The position numbers were made by a program, and so were the translations under genes. The notes under the pieces were generated by a model. It was not told the DNA's origin. It worked only from the letters and a program-made list of their open reading frames with translations, and searched no databases. 64,000 nucleotides of DNA, from NCBI GenBank assembly GCA_020621405.1, contig JAHRYN010000006.1:94868-158867 (forward strand), given 5' to 3'. This stretch comes from Betaproteobacteria bacterium (GTDB taxonomy: Bacteria > Pseudomonadota > Gammaproteobacteria > Burkholderiales > Rhodocyclaceae). Positions 7,660 through 18,105 of the stretch are shown one piece after another; the stretch's first letter is position 1; each line of letters starts with the position of its first letter.

Positions 7660-10611
7660 ATGATTGCAAAACTGTTGAAACTCGGCTGGCATTCCTGGCA
7701 GGAATCACTTGCCTTCCGGCTTTCCGCCCTGGCCTTGGTGCCTTTGCTGCTGGCCCTGCCTGTCGTCGTTCTGGCGATCGCCCTGATCGGCACCTGGATC
7801 TCGGACACCCAAATCGCCGACACGCTCCGCGGCAATCTGACCGGCAGCGAAAACTACCTCGCGCAGTTGCGGGAACGTACGCGGCAGCAGATCGCCCAGT
7901 ATGCAAAGTCCGAAAAGCTGGCGGAAATGCTTGATCGGCAGGCGAGCCAGCGGGATTTCGAGTCCTTACTGGATGGAAAGGTCAAGGAGTGGGGACTGAG
8001 CTATCTGATACTTGCCCAGCCTGATGGCAGGGTCATCGCATCCGGCTCGGGACTGAAGCCCGGCGGCCGGCTGCCCGATTCATTCGTGCTGCGACAGGCG
8101 CGCATCGGTATCTCAAATGCCGCAATCGAACGTTTCGAATCGGACCAGCTGAACCTGTTCATTCCGCCGTCAGCGACCAGCGCCACTGCGCTGAAATCCG
8201 TTCCCGGTGAAGAGCTGCGGGCAAGCTCCGCAACCACCTTGGTGATCAACGCCGCAGCCCACACCCCGCTGGCAGTCGACCGACCGGAGGCCATCCTGAT
8301 CGGCGGAGTGACACTCAACGGCAACACGGCTCTCGTGGAGCACGTCAGGGAGATCATCTTTCCGGTGGTCTCGCACATGGCGGAAAGCGGCATGATCGCA
8401 ATCCACTCGGGCGACATGATCGTCGCCCGAACGAGAAGACACTCCGAGTCAAGGCCCGTGCTGGGCTTCATACAACCGCAGGAAATCGCGCAGGCCGTAC
8501 TGGAGCGGGGTCAGGTCTGGGCGGGCCGGATAGTCAGGGATGACGCGTCCTATACAGCGGCATTCAGCCCGATTCTGGATGGCGAAGGTCAGCGTGTCGG
8601 AATGCTGGGCGTGGCGCTGCCGGATCAGGCCTACCGCAACAACCGCCTGGTCCTGATTGCCTCGGTGATCGGTCTGTCGTCCCTCGCGATGCTCGCCATT
8701 TCGCTCGTCTTTCTTCGGGCAGGCAGGGGGCTCACCGGACGCATCCAGACCCTGAACACGGTAATGAGTTCGTTTCGTGACGGCGCCAGTCATGTCCGCG
8801 TAGGGCCGCTGCCTCCCGCGGACGAACTGGGCAGGCTTGCACTGAGTTTTGATCAGCTGCTCGAGACCATCAACGACCAGGAAACCCGATTGCGGGTTCG
8901 CAACGACGAACTGGTTCAGATGGGACAGGCATTGCATGCGCAGCATTCACGGCTGAATCAGGTTGTCGCGGGCACTCGAGCGGGCACCTGGGCGTGGAAT
9001 GTCCGGACGGGGGAAACGCAGTTCAACGAACGCTGGGCTGAAATCCTCGGCTATACGCTGGACGAATTGCAGCCGGTGTCGATCAGAACGTGGGAAGGCT
9101 TGACCCACCCGGAAGATCTTGAACGATCCCGCGAAGCGTTGCAGCGTCACTTCAGCCACGAAAGCTCTCACTACGACCTGGAAGTCCGGATGCGGCACAA
9201 GGACGGACACTGGGTATGGGTGCATGACCGGGGCGCCGTGTCCGAATGGACCACGGACGGACGGCCGCTGTGGATGTACGGCACCCACCTGGATGTTTCC
9301 GAGAGGCACGAGGCAGAAGCGGAGCGAAACGCGCTGCTGTCCCGCCTGCAGCACTTGTCCTCCAACGTGCCCGGCTGCCTCTATCAATACACCATGCGCC
9401 CCGATGGCAGCGCCTTCTTCTCCCATGTGAGCCAGGGCATCGTGGATGTTTACGGCTGTACGCCGGAGGACGTGAGCGAAGACGCTGCCAAGGTGTTCGA
9501 CCTGATCCATCCGGACGACCTGGAGGCCACGCGCGCCAGCATCATGCTTTCGGCGAAGCACCTGACGCCCTGGCGCGCAGTGTATCGGGTACGGCATCCG
9601 GTCAAGGGCGAGCGCTGGATCGAAGGCAGCGCATCGCCGGAGCGCAGCGATGACGCTGGCGTCACCTGGCACGGTTACCTGCGCGACGTGACCGAGCAAC
9701 AGCAGGTCAGAGAGCAACTCAAGCTGGCGGCCAGTGTTTATGCGGCCAGCCACGAAGGCATCATCATCGCCGATGACCGGCAGCGGATCATCGACGTAAA
9801 TCCGGCGTGCCTGCGCATCACCGGATACGGGCGTGAGGAATTGCTGGGTCAGACAACGGCCTTGCTGGACGTTGGACGACATTCGCCGGAGCTGTATCGG
9901 GAACAGGCAGCGGCACTTCTGCAGAACGGGAACTGGAAAGGCGAAGTCTCCATTCGAAACAAGAGCGGCGAGTGCGTGCCACAGCTCTGGTCCATTTCCG
10001 CCGTACTCGACGAGGCCGGTCACCTCAGTCACAGCGTCACGGTTCTGACCGACATCCGTCAATTGAAAGCCCAACAGGACGAACTTGACCGGATTGCAAA
10101 CTATGATGCCCTGACCGGCATTCCGAATCGTCGACTTCTGAGGGACAGGCTGGCAAAAGCCATGGCCTATTCACGCCGCCACGGCACGCCTCTTGCAATC
10201 TGCATGATGGACCTCGACGGATTCAAACCGGTCAACGATACGTACGGGCACGGCGCCGGAGACCTGCTGCTGATAGAGATTGCGAACCGGCTGACGAAAG
10301 TGCTGCGCACCGATGACACCATTGCACGACTGGGCGGTGACGAGTTCGTACTGATCTTTAACGCCCCGGTCAGCACGGCGGTATTCGACCGCGTGCTGGA
10401 GACGGTCCGTGCGCCGGTGGACGTCGATGACGCGGTCGTTCACGTATCGGCGAGCATGGGCGTCGCATACTTCCACAAGGACCTCGACGACGGCGACCTG
10501 CTGCTCCGGGAAGCAGACCAGGCCCTGTATCAATCGAAGGAACGGGGGCGAAACCGCTACACGATATTCGTCAGGCCGGACGCCGTGACCGATGCAGAGG
10601 CAGCGAAATGA
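7660..10611 (+). CDS. membrane diguanylate cyclase with PAS sensors
   Basis: This 983-residue enzyme should make cyclic di-GMP from GTP. Visible order: membrane helix (about 21-47), periplasmic sensor region of about 280 residues (Cache-like), second helix (about 330-355), HAMP (about 355-405), three PAS/PAC repeats (about 432-805) and a GGDEF domain (about 815-970). The active-site GGDEF is at 892-896, preceded by an RxxD product-inhibition site (R883-D886), so it looks catalytically competent and feedback-regulated. No EAL domain follows. The ATG start lies 133 bp from the divergent binding-protein gene, and the two may sense one ligand. The output is probably the switch between motility and a surface-attached state. 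Confidence 0.93.
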   Translation: MIAKLLKLGWHSWQESLAFRLSALALVPLLLALPVVVLAIALIGTWISDTQIADTLRGNLTGSENYLAQLRERTRQQIAQYAKSEKLAEMLDRQASQRDFESLLDGKVKEWGLSYLILAQPDGRVIASGSGLKPGGRLPDSFVLRQARIGISNAAIERFESDQLNLFIPPSATSATALKSVPGEELRASSATTLVINAAAHTPLAVDRPEAILIGGVTLNGNTALVEHVREIIFPVVSHMAESGMIAIHSGDMIVARTRRHSESRPVLGFIQPQEIAQAVLERGQVWAGRIVRDDASYTAAFSPILDGEGQRVGMLGVALPDQAYRNNRLVLIASVIGLSSLAMLAISLVFLRAGRGLTGRIQTLNTVMSSFRDGASHVRVGPLPPADELGRLALSFDQLLETINDQETRLRVRNDELVQMGQALHAQHSRLNQVVAGTRAGTWAWNVRTGETQFNERWAEILGYTLDELQPVSIRTWEGLTHPEDLERSREALQRHFSHESSHYDLEVRMRHKDGHWVWVHDRGAVSEWTTDGRPLWMYGTHLDVSERHEAEAERNALLSRLQHLSSNVPGCLYQYTMRPDGSAFFSHVSQGIVDVYGCTPEDVSEDAAKVFDLIHPDDLEATRASIMLSAKHLTPWRAVYRVRHPVKGERWIEGSASPERSDDAGVTWHGYLRDVTEQQQVREQLKLAASVYAASHEGIIIADDRQRIIDVNPACLRITGYGREELLGQTTALLDVGRHSPELYREQAAALLQNGNWKGEVSIRNKSGECVPQLWSISAVLDEAGHLSHSVTVLTDIRQLKAQQDELDRIANYDALTGIPNRRLLRDRLAKAMAYSRRHGTPLAICMMDLDGFKPVNDTYGHGAGDLLLIEIANRLTKVLRTDDTIARLGGDEFVLIFNAPVSTAVFDRVLETVRAPVDVDDAVVHVSASMGVAYFHKDLDDGDLLLREADQALYQSKERGRNRYTIFVRPDAVTDAEAAK

Positions 10612-10696
10612 GCCGCCCCCTGCCTGCCGGCCATCGCGGTCCCGGGCACCTGACCCGGACAGCATCCTGACCAGTCAACTATTCGGACACGGACAC

Positions 10697-11155
10697 ATGA
10701 TGGATACACGCTACCTTGATGATCTGATGGAAGGCGATACTTTCAAGACCGGCGGGGTCACGCTCACCGAAGCCGAAATCATCGACTTCGCCTGGCGCTA
10801 CGACCCGCAGCCCTTCCATCTGGACGTCGGTGCGGCTGAAAAATCACCCTATGGCGGCCTGATAGCGAGTGGCTTCCAGTCGCTGGCCATCTGCTTCCGC
10901 CTGTTCATCCAGAGCGGCGTCTTCATGCAGTCCAGTCTCGGCGGCCCCGGCATCGACGACCTGCGCTGGCATGCGCCGGTGCGCCCCAACGACACGCTGC
11001 GCTGCGAGGTCGAGGTGCTTGAAGTGCGTCCTTCAAGCTCGAAGCCTGACCGCGGCATCGCGCGACTGCGCTATGAAGCAAAAAACCAGCGCGACGAGAC
11101 GGTGCTGTCCTTCGTCATCATTCATCTGCTGCGCCGACGACTGCTAGGCAGCTAA
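10697..11155 (+). CDS. MaoC-family hotdog-fold dehydratase
   Basis: A 152-residue single-hotdog protein of the MaoC/(R)-enoyl-CoA hydratase group. The residues F-A-x-x-Y-D-P-Q-P-F-H-x-D (about 32-44) correspond to the catalytic Asp/His loop, and A-S-G-F-Q-S-L-A is the usual second helix. It probably hydrates or dehydrates an acyl-CoA; the substrate is not readable. The start is ATG 10697 (a second ATG follows at once), preceded by a GGACACGG stretch. Its 3' end overlaps the convergent mini-thioredoxin gene by 12 bp. Confidence 0.85.
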   Translation: MMDTRYLDDLMEGDTFKTGGVTLTEAEIIDFAWRYDPQPFHLDVGAAEKSPYGGLIASGFQSLAICFRLFIQSGVFMQSSLGGPGIDDLRWHAPVRPNDTLRCEVEVLEVRPSSSKPDRGIARLRYEAKNQRDETVLSFVIIHLLRRRLLGS

Positions 11156-11380
11156 CCACGTCTGCACCTCCGCCACCGTAGGAATGCGACCACTGCTGAC
11201 AACCTTTTCATTGATGACCAGCGAGGGCGAAGACATCACCTCGTAGGCAAGGATGTCCTTCATGTCGGTTACCTTGACGAACTCAGCCTCGATGCAGGCC
11301 TTGTCGGCGGCCTCGCGAGCCACGGCTTCGAGCTTCTTGCAGTTGGCGCAACCGGAACCGAGGATCTTGACGGTCAACAT
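11144..11380 (-). CDS. small thioredoxin-fold redox disulfide protein
   Basis: This 78-residue protein has a C-A-N-C active site near its N-terminus (G-S-G-C-A-N-C-K-K, Cys11 and Cys14) and a cis-proline-type segment S-S-P-S-L-V-I. This is the TM0996/MTH895-like 'small redox-active disulfide protein 2' family. Such genes are often found next to ArsP/YraQ-type permeases, and here the permease is 34 bp upstream in the same direction. It may deliver electrons or thiols to the permease or to arsenic metabolism. AAGGAG lies 7 nt before the ATG. It is the last gene of the putative arsenic operon. Confidence 0.88.
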   Translation of the reverse strand: MLTVKILGSGCANCKKLEAVAREAADKACIEAEFVKVTDMKDILAYEVMSSPSLVINEKVVSSGRIPTVAEVQTWLAA

Positions 11381-11414
11381 GGCATTTCTCCTTCATAACG
11401 GGTGATCAGACAAT

Positions 11415-12860
11415 TCAGGTGGCAGCGATAGCGTGCCGGCGGTGACGCAGCCAAGCCAGTGCAGCGGCAATTACTGCAACGAACAGTCCGAGCGCAATCG
11501 CCAACGATCCCCAGTCCAGCCCATCCACCCATGCGCCGTACAGAAGTCCGGCGCAGACACTGAACACGGAAACCAGCCCCACATAGGCGGCAGTCTTGCC
11601 GCGCCCGATGATGGCGGACACCATCAGCATGCTCTGAAGACTCAGTTCGGGATCTGCCATCAGATAAGCCAGCAGCGGACCGGGGTGCATGCCGAGGTCC
11701 AGGAACATGCGAGCGACCGGCACTTCGACCAGTGTCGGAAAGTACATGAACACACCAAACCCGACCGCCACTGCGTTGGCCTGCAGCGTGTTGTCCCCGG
11801 CGACGGCTTCGATCCACTCCGGACGAATGATCTGGCGCACCATGCCCACCACGAAAACGCCCGCCACCAGCAGTACGAATATCTGCTTCACGAAACGCCA
11901 GGCTTCCCACAGCCATGAACGCCAGTCGTCAGCAGCAAGCTGGCGGGCGAAATGCCATACCGCCCACAATGTCAGCGCCACGGCGACCGCACGACCGGTC
12001 AATGCGACATCCAGACCGTTCGCCTGCGGGGTCAGACGCAATGCCGCGACCAGCAGCGTGGTTCCGGTCAGCCCCAAGGCCAGCCAGGTCCAGCGATTGG
12101 CGCCCTCGACGATGTCCTCCAGCCCTCTCCATGCGGTCACCGCGATCAACAGCAGCAGCACAATCAGCATCGAACCCTGAAAGCTCACACCTTCCTCGCC
12201 TTTGGCGGCATCGAAGGGTACCCACTGAAAAAGGGTGGTCTGCCATGCCTGCGCCCACGTCAGTGGCACATCAAGGGTCACCAGCGTGGCAGTGAGCGGC
12301 CACAGCTTCAGGGTACCCGCAATCAGCAGCGCGACAAGCGACAGCAGTACGCCCAGCGCGGCCGGCGCAATCGTCGCCTTGTCTGCAAAAAGGGTGTCGG
12401 TCTGCGCGTCGTGGCTGGCGTCGTCACGCCAGAAGATCATGGCCATCAGCATGCCGATACCGATGCCGAACAGCAGGCACAGCACGAAGCGCGCGATGGC
12501 AAATTCAGGCCCGAGGATGCTGCCAGTGTAGGCGAGCGCCATGATATTGCCGGCCGGGGCAAAGAACAGGAATGTGACTGCGGGGCCGATGCCGGCACCT
12601 TTGCGATAGATGCCGGCGAACAGCGGCACGATGGTGCATGAACAAACCGCAATCAAAGAACCTGCGACCGCAGCGGCAGGGTAAGACACATGCGCCGGTG
12701 TGTTGCGCCCGAGCCAGCGCGTGATGCTGGCTTTCGGTATCAGCGCGGCCATCGCACCGGCGATGAAGAATGCAGGCAGCAGACAGAGCAGCACATGCGC
12801 TGCCAGATACGAAGCAAGACTGCCGGCACCGCCATTGATCAGATTCAGTGCGAAATCCAT
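11415..12860 (-). CDS. ArsP/YraQ-like permease
   Basis: This 481-residue polytopic membrane protein of the DUF318 permease family has at least ten hydrophobic segments. The hallmark A-V-C-S-C-T-I-V-P-L (about 72-81) followed by G-x-G-x-G-P-A-V-T-F-L-F-F-A-P-A-x-N (about 89-106) is present. Family members include ArsP, which exports trivalent organoarsenicals, and uncharacterised YraQ proteins; the C-S-C cysteines could bind thiophilic substrates. A long inserted region (about 200-320, with extra helices and a charged loop) makes it longer than ArsP (about 310 residues), so the substrate is uncertain. It lies between the P-type ATPase and the mini-thioredoxin on one strand, inside the ars block. 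Confidence 0.83.
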   Translation of the reverse strand: MDFALNLINGGAGSLASYLAAHVLLCLLPAFFIAGAMAALIPKASITRWLGRNTPAHVSYPAAAVAGSLIAVCSCTIVPLFAGIYRKGAGIGPAVTFLFFAPAGNIMALAYTGSILGPEFAIARFVLCLLFGIGIGMLMAMIFWRDDASHDAQTDTLFADKATIAPAALGVLLSLVALLIAGTLKLWPLTATLVTLDVPLTWAQAWQTTLFQWVPFDAAKGEEGVSFQGSMLIVLLLLIAVTAWRGLEDIVEGANRWTWLALGLTGTTLLVAALRLTPQANGLDVALTGRAVAVALTLWAVWHFARQLAADDWRSWLWEAWRFVKQIFVLLVAGVFVVGMVRQIIRPEWIEAVAGDNTLQANAVAVGFGVFMYFPTLVEVPVARMFLDLGMHPGPLLAYLMADPELSLQSMLMVSAIIGRGKTAAYVGLVSVFSVCAGLLYGAWVDGLDWGSLAIALGLFVAVIAAALAWLRHRRHAIAAT

Positions 12861-12920
12861 GCGGCGTATATCCTCGAAAGCGGATCATCCATGTCCGGTT
12901 GACCGAAACAGTTACAGATT

Positions 12921-15764
12921 TCAGTGCATGTCAGCCAGCAGACTGCGGCGCAGGAAAAATTTGCGCAGTTCGCTGAACCACATGACCAGGCTGCTCATGG
13001 CAAGGCACAGCGCCCACTGATCGATGGCGAGCGGCACCGTACCGAAAGCCCCGTTCAGGAACGGCAACTGCACGACGGTGACCTGCAATATCAGCCCGGC
13101 CACGACTGCCAGCCACAGCCAGTGGTTTTCGAACATGTTGCGGAACGCACTGGCCGATTCTGAACGCGCGTTGAAGGCGTTGAAGAGTTGGGTCAGCACC
13201 AGCACCGTGAAGGCTGCAGTGCGTGCGGTATCCAGGCTTTGATCTCCAACAATAAAGCCGCCGGGCAACAGCATGTCCAGCGTCAGTAAAGTGGCCAGAG
13301 CGATGACCAGGCCAGTCTGGATCACGTCGGTCCACATCCGGCGATCGATGATGCGGTCATCCGGGCTGCGCGGACGTCGCGCCATCACGTCCTCGCTGTG
13401 CTCGTCAACGCCCATGGCAAGCGCCGGGCCGGAATCGGTAATGAGATTGATCCAGAGTATCTGGGTGGCCAGAAGCGGCACCACCACAGCGCCGTTGCTG
13501 TCGATCAGGCCTATGGCACGGGCGGCGACCACGCCGAGAAATACCGTCAGCACCTCACCCATATTGGACGACAGCAGATAGCGCAGAAACTTGCGGATGT
13601 TGTCCAATATGCCTCGCCCTTCGCGTACCGCGGCAACGATGGTGGCGAAGTTGTCGTCGGCCAGAATCATCTTACCGGCCTCCTTGGTGACTTCGGCACC
13701 GGTGATACCCATTGCCACACCGATGTCGGCTGACTTGAGCGCAGGAGCATCGTTGACGCCATCACCTGTCATGGCAACCACATGCCCCTGGGCTTGCAGC
13801 GCATCGACGATGCGCAATTTGTGTACCGGTGCCACGCGCGCGTAAACCGAGGTGGTACGCACCGCCTCGCCAAGTGCAGCATCATCCAGCCGGTCAAGCT
13901 GAGCCCCGGTCAGCGCGGTCGCACCGGCTTCGATGATGCCGAGGTCGGAAGCAATACGGGCCGCCGTACGCGGGTGGTCGCCGGTGATCATGATGACGCG
14001 GATACCGGCGCCGTGCGCCTCCCGAATGGCCTGCGCGGCTTCGGCACGGGGAGGATCGATGATACCGGCGGTACCGACGAAAATCAGGTTCTGCTCCAGC
14101 GCCTCCCCGTCCAGCAGGCTCTCATCCGGATTCAGCGGCCGATAGGCCACCGACAAGGTGCGCAGTGCCTGATCCGACAAGGTATTGACGTCGGCCAGCG
14201 CGCGGGCACGGGCGGCGGCCGTCATCGGCAGAACATCCAGCCCCACCCGCACTTGGATGCAGCGCTCCAGCAACACCTCCGGGGCACCCTTGGTAATGAT
14301 CAGGCGCTCGTCGACGCGCTCGTGGTCGATGGCCAGTACGGACATCATCTTGCGGTCGGAAGTGAACGGGATGTCGCCGATACGTTCAAAACGCTGGCTG
14401 CGCCGCACATGGGCGCCCAGTTTGCGCTCGGCCACCAGGAATGCCGCTTCCGTCGGATCACCCTGGATCACCCAGGTGCCGTCAGGCGCCTGACGCAGAT
14501 CAGCGTTGCCCGCCAGGCTGCCGCCACTGAGTATCACCACGACTTCGCTGTGCAGCGGACCGGCTTCCAACGGCTGGCCCTCGTGCCGCACCAACCCGTC
14601 AGGCGCGTACCCGACGCCCTCGGGACAACTGCAGCCGGAAGCGGTCAATATCCGCTCGATTGTCATCTCGGACCGGGTCAGCGTTCCGGTCTTGTCGGAA
14701 CAGATGACCGAGGCCGAGCCCAGTGTCTCCACTGACGCCAGCTTCTTGACGATAGCCTTGTGTTTTGCCATGCGCTGCACGCCGATGGCGAGAACAAGGG
14801 ACAGGATGGCGGGCAGCCCCTCGGGCACGGCTGCCACCGCCAGCGACACACCCAAAAACAGTACAGCGACGATATCGGCCGTGCCACGAAACTCTGTGGT
14901 GAGGAGTAGCGTCGTCACCACCACGACAGTGATCAGCAGGGCGGCCAGTCCCAGCATGCGCCCGATTTGCCGCACCTCTTTCTGCAACGGTGTGGATTGT
15001 TCGGGCGTGGTGTTGAGCAGTCGGGCGATTCCCCCAATTTCCGTCCCCATTCCCGTCGCCAGGACCAGCGCCGAACCGCTGCCTTGCACGACGGCCGTAC
15101 CCTTGAACACCATATTGCAGCACTCCGCCAGCGACGGCGCCTCGGTAAGCGTTGCAGCACTTTTCAGTACTGACTCGCTCTCTCCCGTGAGCGACGCCTC
15201 CTGCACGCGCAAACCACTCACCCGCAGCAAACGCGCATCGGCACCGACGCTGTCGCCCTCCGACAGCATCAGCAGATCGCCGCAAACGAGTTCGGATACG
15301 GGTACCCTCACTGGCACACCATCGCGCATCACGGCCGCTGTCGTCACTGTCAGACGCGCCAGTACCGCCGCTGCTTGTTGAGAACGGTTTTCCTGCACGA
15401 ATCCGAGCATGGCATTCAGCACCACGATAACCGTGATGACCAGGGCATCGACCGGCCAGCCAATCCAGCCCTCCAGCCCCCACGTGATCAGTGTGACGGC
15501 GACCGCCAGCAGCAGCAGGTAGACCAGAGGATCCCGGAATTGCGCTGCAAAGTGCCGCCAGGCAGACATCGGAGGCTCAGTGACAAGCTCATTGCGGCCA
15601 TCCCGAGCCAGTCGTCGGACCGCTTCGGCGGTGGAAAGACCTCGCGTGACATCCGTGTCAAGTCTTTGGGCGACAACTTGCGCATCGAGTTGCCAGGGGC
15701 TCGAAACTATTGCGTCGGCCTTGGTCAAGATCGGCGATGGATCAGATGGAAGTCTGGCTGACAC
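12921..15764 (-). CDS. P2-type cation-transporting ATPase
   Basis: A membrane ion pump of about 947 residues. The phosphorylated aspartate is in D-K-T-G-T-L-T (D357 with this start). The helix-4 motif P-E-G-L-P-A and helix-6 [11 protein letters not shown] match P2A/Ca2+-type pumps rather than heavy-metal P1B pumps, which would show CPC. An N-terminal cation-ATPase domain and a C-terminal ATPase domain (N-A-F-N-A-R-S-E) are present. The ion is probably Ca2+ or Mn2+. The start is unsettled: an ATG at 15833 would overlap arsH by 92 bp, GTG 15764 by 23 bp, and TTG 15728 not at all; none has a good ribosome site. Its place inside an ars operon is unusual. Confidence 0.88.
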   Translation of the reverse strand: MSARLPSDPSPILTKADAIVSSPWQLDAQVVAQRLDTDVTRGLSTAEAVRRLARDGRNELVTEPPMSAWRHFAAQFRDPLVYLLLLAVAVTLITWGLEGWIGWPVDALVITVIVVLNAMLGFVQENRSQQAAAVLARLTVTTAAVMRDGVPVRVPVSELVCGDLLMLSEGDSVGADARLLRVSGLRVQEASLTGESESVLKSAATLTEAPSLAECCNMVFKGTAVVQGSGSALVLATGMGTEIGGIARLLNTTPEQSTPLQKEVRQIGRMLGLAALLITVVVVTTLLLTTEFRGTADIVAVLFLGVSLAVAAVPEGLPAILSLVLAIGVQRMAKHKAIVKKLASVETLGSASVICSDKTGTLTRSEMTIERILTASGCSCPEGVGYAPDGLVRHEGQPLEAGPLHSEVVVILSGGSLAGNADLRQAPDGTWVIQGDPTEAAFLVAERKLGAHVRRSQRFERIGDIPFTSDRKMMSVLAIDHERVDERLIITKGAPEVLLERCIQVRVGLDVLPMTAAARARALADVNTLSDQALRTLSVAYRPLNPDESLLDGEALEQNLIFVGTAGIIDPPRAEAAQAIREAHGAGIRVIMITGDHPRTAARIASDLGIIEAGATALTGAQLDRLDDAALGEAVRTTSVYARVAPVHKLRIVDALQAQGHVVAMTGDGVNDAPALKSADIGVAMGITGAEVTKEAGKMILADDNFATIVAAVREGRGILDNIRKFLRYLLSSNMGEVLTVFLGVVAARAIGLIDSNGAVVVPLLATQILWINLITDSGPALAMGVDEHSEDVMARRPRSPDDRIIDRRMWTDVIQTGLVIALATLLTLDMLLPGGFIVGDQSLDTARTAAFTVLVLTQLFNAFNARSESASAFRNMFENHWLWLAVVAGLILQVTVVQLPFLNGAFGTVPLAIDQWALCLAMSSLVMWFSELRKFFLRRSLLADMH

Positions 15765-16512
15765 GCCGCATGAGGTCTTCGGCACTTTCCCTCCGCTCGC
15801 TGTAGCGATCGACGAGATAAGGCGCCACGTCACGGGTCAGCAGCGTGAACTTGACCAGTTCCTCCATCACATCCACCACCCGGTCGTAGTAGCTCGACTG
15901 CTTCATGCGATCGTTGTCGTCGAACTCCTGAAATGCCTTGGCAACCGAGGATTGGTTGGGAATAGTGATCATGCGCATCCAGCGTCCGAGCACCCGCATC
16001 TGGTTTACGGCGTTGAACGACTGCGAGCCACCGCACACCTGCATCACTGCCAGCGTCTTTCCCTGAGTCGGACGGATTGCGCCAATGCTCAACGGAATCC
16101 AGTCGATCTGCGCCTTCATGATGCCGGTCATCGCTCCGTGGCGCTCCGGTGAGCACCAGACCATGCCCTCGGCCCACGGGCACATTTCTCGCAATTCGGT
16201 CACCTTGGGGTGAGTTTCGGGCGCGTCGTCCGGCAAGGGCAAACCGCTGGGATTGAATATCCTGACCTCGCCCCCCATGGCTTGCAGCAGGCGCGCAGCC
16301 TCTTCCACCAGCAACCGGCTGAAGGCACGCAGGCGCAGCGACCCGTAGAGCAGCAGAAAGCGCGGAGCGTGGGTGGCAGGCGCAACCGGATGAAGCATTG
16401 CCGGATCAGGAACACGAAAGTGCGCTTGGGCAAGCTGAGGGAGATCAGCCAATGGCTTACTTGCTGCGTCAGACACGGCGGCGTCCCTCCGCATCGATGA
16501 CGACTTCGCCAT
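15742..16512 (-). CDS. arsH: arsenical resistance protein ArsH
   Basis: A 256-residue flavoprotein of the NADPH-dependent FMN reductase superfamily. The FMN phosphate loop G-S-L-R-x-R-A-F-S (about 58-66), [13 protein letters not shown] (about 121-133) and [12 protein letters not shown] (about 158-169) are diagnostic of ArsH. The family oxidises trivalent organoarsenicals or reduces quinones and metals, giving resistance to methylarsenite-type compounds. It overlaps the end of arsC by up to 44 bp and the next gene's start, so the genes are likely translationally coupled. ATG 16494 is an alternative start. Confidence 0.94.
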   Translation of the reverse strand: MAKSSSMRRDAAVSDAASKPLADLPQLAQAHFRVPDPAMLHPVAPATHAPRFLLLYGSLRLRAFSRLLVEEAARLLQAMGGEVRIFNPSGLPLPDDAPETHPKVTELREMCPWAEGMVWCSPERHGAMTGIMKAQIDWIPLSIGAIRPTQGKTLAVMQVCGGSQSFNAVNQMRVLGRWMRMITIPNQSSVAKAFQEFDDNDRMKQSSYYDRVVDVMEELVKFTLLTRDVAPYLVDRYSERRESAEDLMRRVSQTSI

Positions 16513-16894
16513 CTTCCTTGGCGAAAGGTGTCTGCTGCGGGTCGGGCAGGATGTCGAGCACCACTTCGGACGGCCGGCACAGGCGCACGCCGAGCGGCGT
16601 GACCACGATGGGCCGGTTGAGCAGAACCGGATGCTGTCCGATGAAGCCCAGCAGTTGTTCGTCGGTCCACTTCAGGTTGCCCAGATCGAGTTCTTCATAG
16701 GGCGTGCCCTTCTGGCGCAGCACGTCGCGCACCGTCGCTCCCATGCGCGACAGCAGCGACTTCAGCTCGTCCCGGTCCGGCGACGTCTTCAGATATTCGA
16801 CAATCCTCGGTTCGGCACCGCTGTTGCGGATCAGCGCCAGCGTGTTGCGGGACGTGCCGCACGCCGGGTTGTGATAGATGACGATATCGGTCAT
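16469..16894 (-). CDS. arsC: arsenate reductase (glutaredoxin type)
   Basis: A 141-residue ArsC that reduces arsenate to arsenite with glutathione/glutaredoxin. The catalytic Cys12 sits in N-P-A-C-G-T-S-R-N, exactly as in the plasmid R773 enzyme, and the arginines that stabilise the thiol-arsenate adduct can be found downstream (R-P-I-V-V near 94). The length is standard. The start is ATG 16894 with AAGGA 8 nt upstream; the frame stays open upstream but inside acr3, which is spurious. It lies 23 bp after acr3 and overlaps arsH, consistent with one transcript: the arsenite made here would be exported by Acr3. Confidence 0.95.
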   Translation of the reverse strand: MTDIVIYHNPACGTSRNTLALIRNSGAEPRIVEYLKTSPDRDELKSLLSRMGATVRDVLRQKGTPYEELDLGNLKWTDEQLLGFIGQHPVLLNRPIVVTPLGVRLCRPSEVVLDILPDPQQTPFAKEDGEVVIDAEGRRRV

Positions 16895-16917
16895 GCAGGT
16901 TTCCTTTCCGTCTCGAA

Positions 16918-17973
16918 TCAGGCGGGTTCCGTGTTGCCGAAGTACCGGCGCCTGAACCACAGCGACACATTGACCAGGCCGATCATGATCGGCACCTCGA
17001 CCAGCGGCCCGATCACGGCAGCGAAAGCCGCGCCGGAGTCGATCCCGTAGACCGCGATCGCCACGGCGATGGCCAGTTCGAAGTTGTTGCTTGCCGCCGT
17101 GAATGAACAGGTCGCGCACTTCCGGTAGCCCGCCCCGATCCGTTTGGCCAGGAGGAAGGTCAGCAGGAACATGAGCAAGAAGTAGATCAGCAGCGGAATG
17201 GCGATCCTGACCACGTCCATCGGGATGGTGACGATCAGCTTTCCCTTCAGGCTGAACATCACGACGATGGTGAACAGCAGCGCAACCAGCGTGACTGGTC
17301 CGATCTTCGGCACGAAGCGCTCGTGGTACCACTGCTTCGACACGAATCTGAGCATGACGAAGCGCGTCAGCAGGCCGGCGACACACGGCACCCCCAGATA
17401 CATCAGCACGGTGCGCGCGATCTGCCCGATCGAGATGTCGATGACCGAGCCGGAGAGTCCGAACAGCGGCGGCAGTACCGTGATGAAGAACCAGGCATAC
17501 ACGCTGTAGAACAGCACCTGGAAGATGGAATTGAAGGCCACCAGACCGGCCGCGTATTCGGTCGAACCCCGGGCGAGGTCGTTCCACACGATGACCATGG
17601 CGATGCAGGGTGCGATGCCGACGAGGATGAGGCCGACCATGTAGTCGGGGTGATCCGGCATGAAGATCACGGCCAGCGCGAACATGAGCGCAGGCCCGAT
17701 CACCCAGCTCTGGAAGAAGGACAGTCCGAGCACCCGGAAATCGCGAAAGACGTCGGGCAGCTCCTCGTAGCGGACCTTGGCGAAAGGCGGATACATCATC
17801 AGGATCAGGCCGACGGCGATCGGGATGTTGGTGGTGCCGGTCTGGAAGCGATTGATGAAGTCACCGACGCCCGGCACGAAGAATCCCAGCCCGACGCCGA
17901 GCGCCATCGCGGCGAAAATCCAGAGCGTCAGATAGCGGTCCAGGAACGACAGTTTTTTCGTTATGTCAGTCAC
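16918..17973 (-). CDS. acr3: arsenite efflux transporter Acr3
   Basis: This 351-residue inner-membrane protein has about ten helices and belongs to the Acr3 (bile/arsenite/riboflavin) family, which extrudes As(OH)3/arsenite. The conserved helix-4 cysteine is present in G-I-A-P-C-I-A-M-V (Cys123), and a conserved acidic residue lies in P-L-V-E-V-P-I-M-I near the end. It starts about 130 bp after arsR on the same strand and is followed at 23 bp by arsC. Expression should be arsenite-induced through ArsR. Confidence 0.95.
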   Translation of the reverse strand: MTDITKKLSFLDRYLTLWIFAAMALGVGLGFFVPGVGDFINRFQTGTTNIPIAVGLILMMYPPFAKVRYEELPDVFRDFRVLGLSFFQSWVIGPALMFALAVIFMPDHPDYMVGLILVGIAPCIAMVIVWNDLARGSTEYAAGLVAFNSIFQVLFYSVYAWFFITVLPPLFGLSGSVIDISIGQIARTVLMYLGVPCVAGLLTRFVMLRFVSKQWYHERFVPKIGPVTLVALLFTIVVMFSLKGKLIVTIPMDVVRIAIPLLIYFLLMFLLTFLLAKRIGAGYRKCATCSFTAASNNFELAIAVAIAVYGIDSGAAFAAVIGPLVEVPIMIGLVNVSLWFRRRYFGNTEPA

Positions 17974-18105
17974 GGCTCACCTCGTTGGAATCAGGTTCTG
18001 CTGCCCTGCCGCGCTACACGTCGGCAGATTGCTGCCGATGGCCGGAAATCGCATCGGCAAAGAGAAGACGGTGCGGGTCGCCAGTACGAAGGAAGAGGTT
18101 TGCAC

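Noticed and set aside
12921-15764. Heavy-metal P1B-type ATPase reading of the pump gene
   Set aside because: The helix-4 motif is P-E-G-L-P and not C-P-C, and no N-terminal metal-binding domain is present, so it is a P2-type pump despite lying in the ars operon.
16895-17587. Upstream extension of arsC to 372 codons
   Set aside because: The extension lies inside acr3 in another frame. ArsC begins at 16894 with a good ribosome site and its standard N-terminus.
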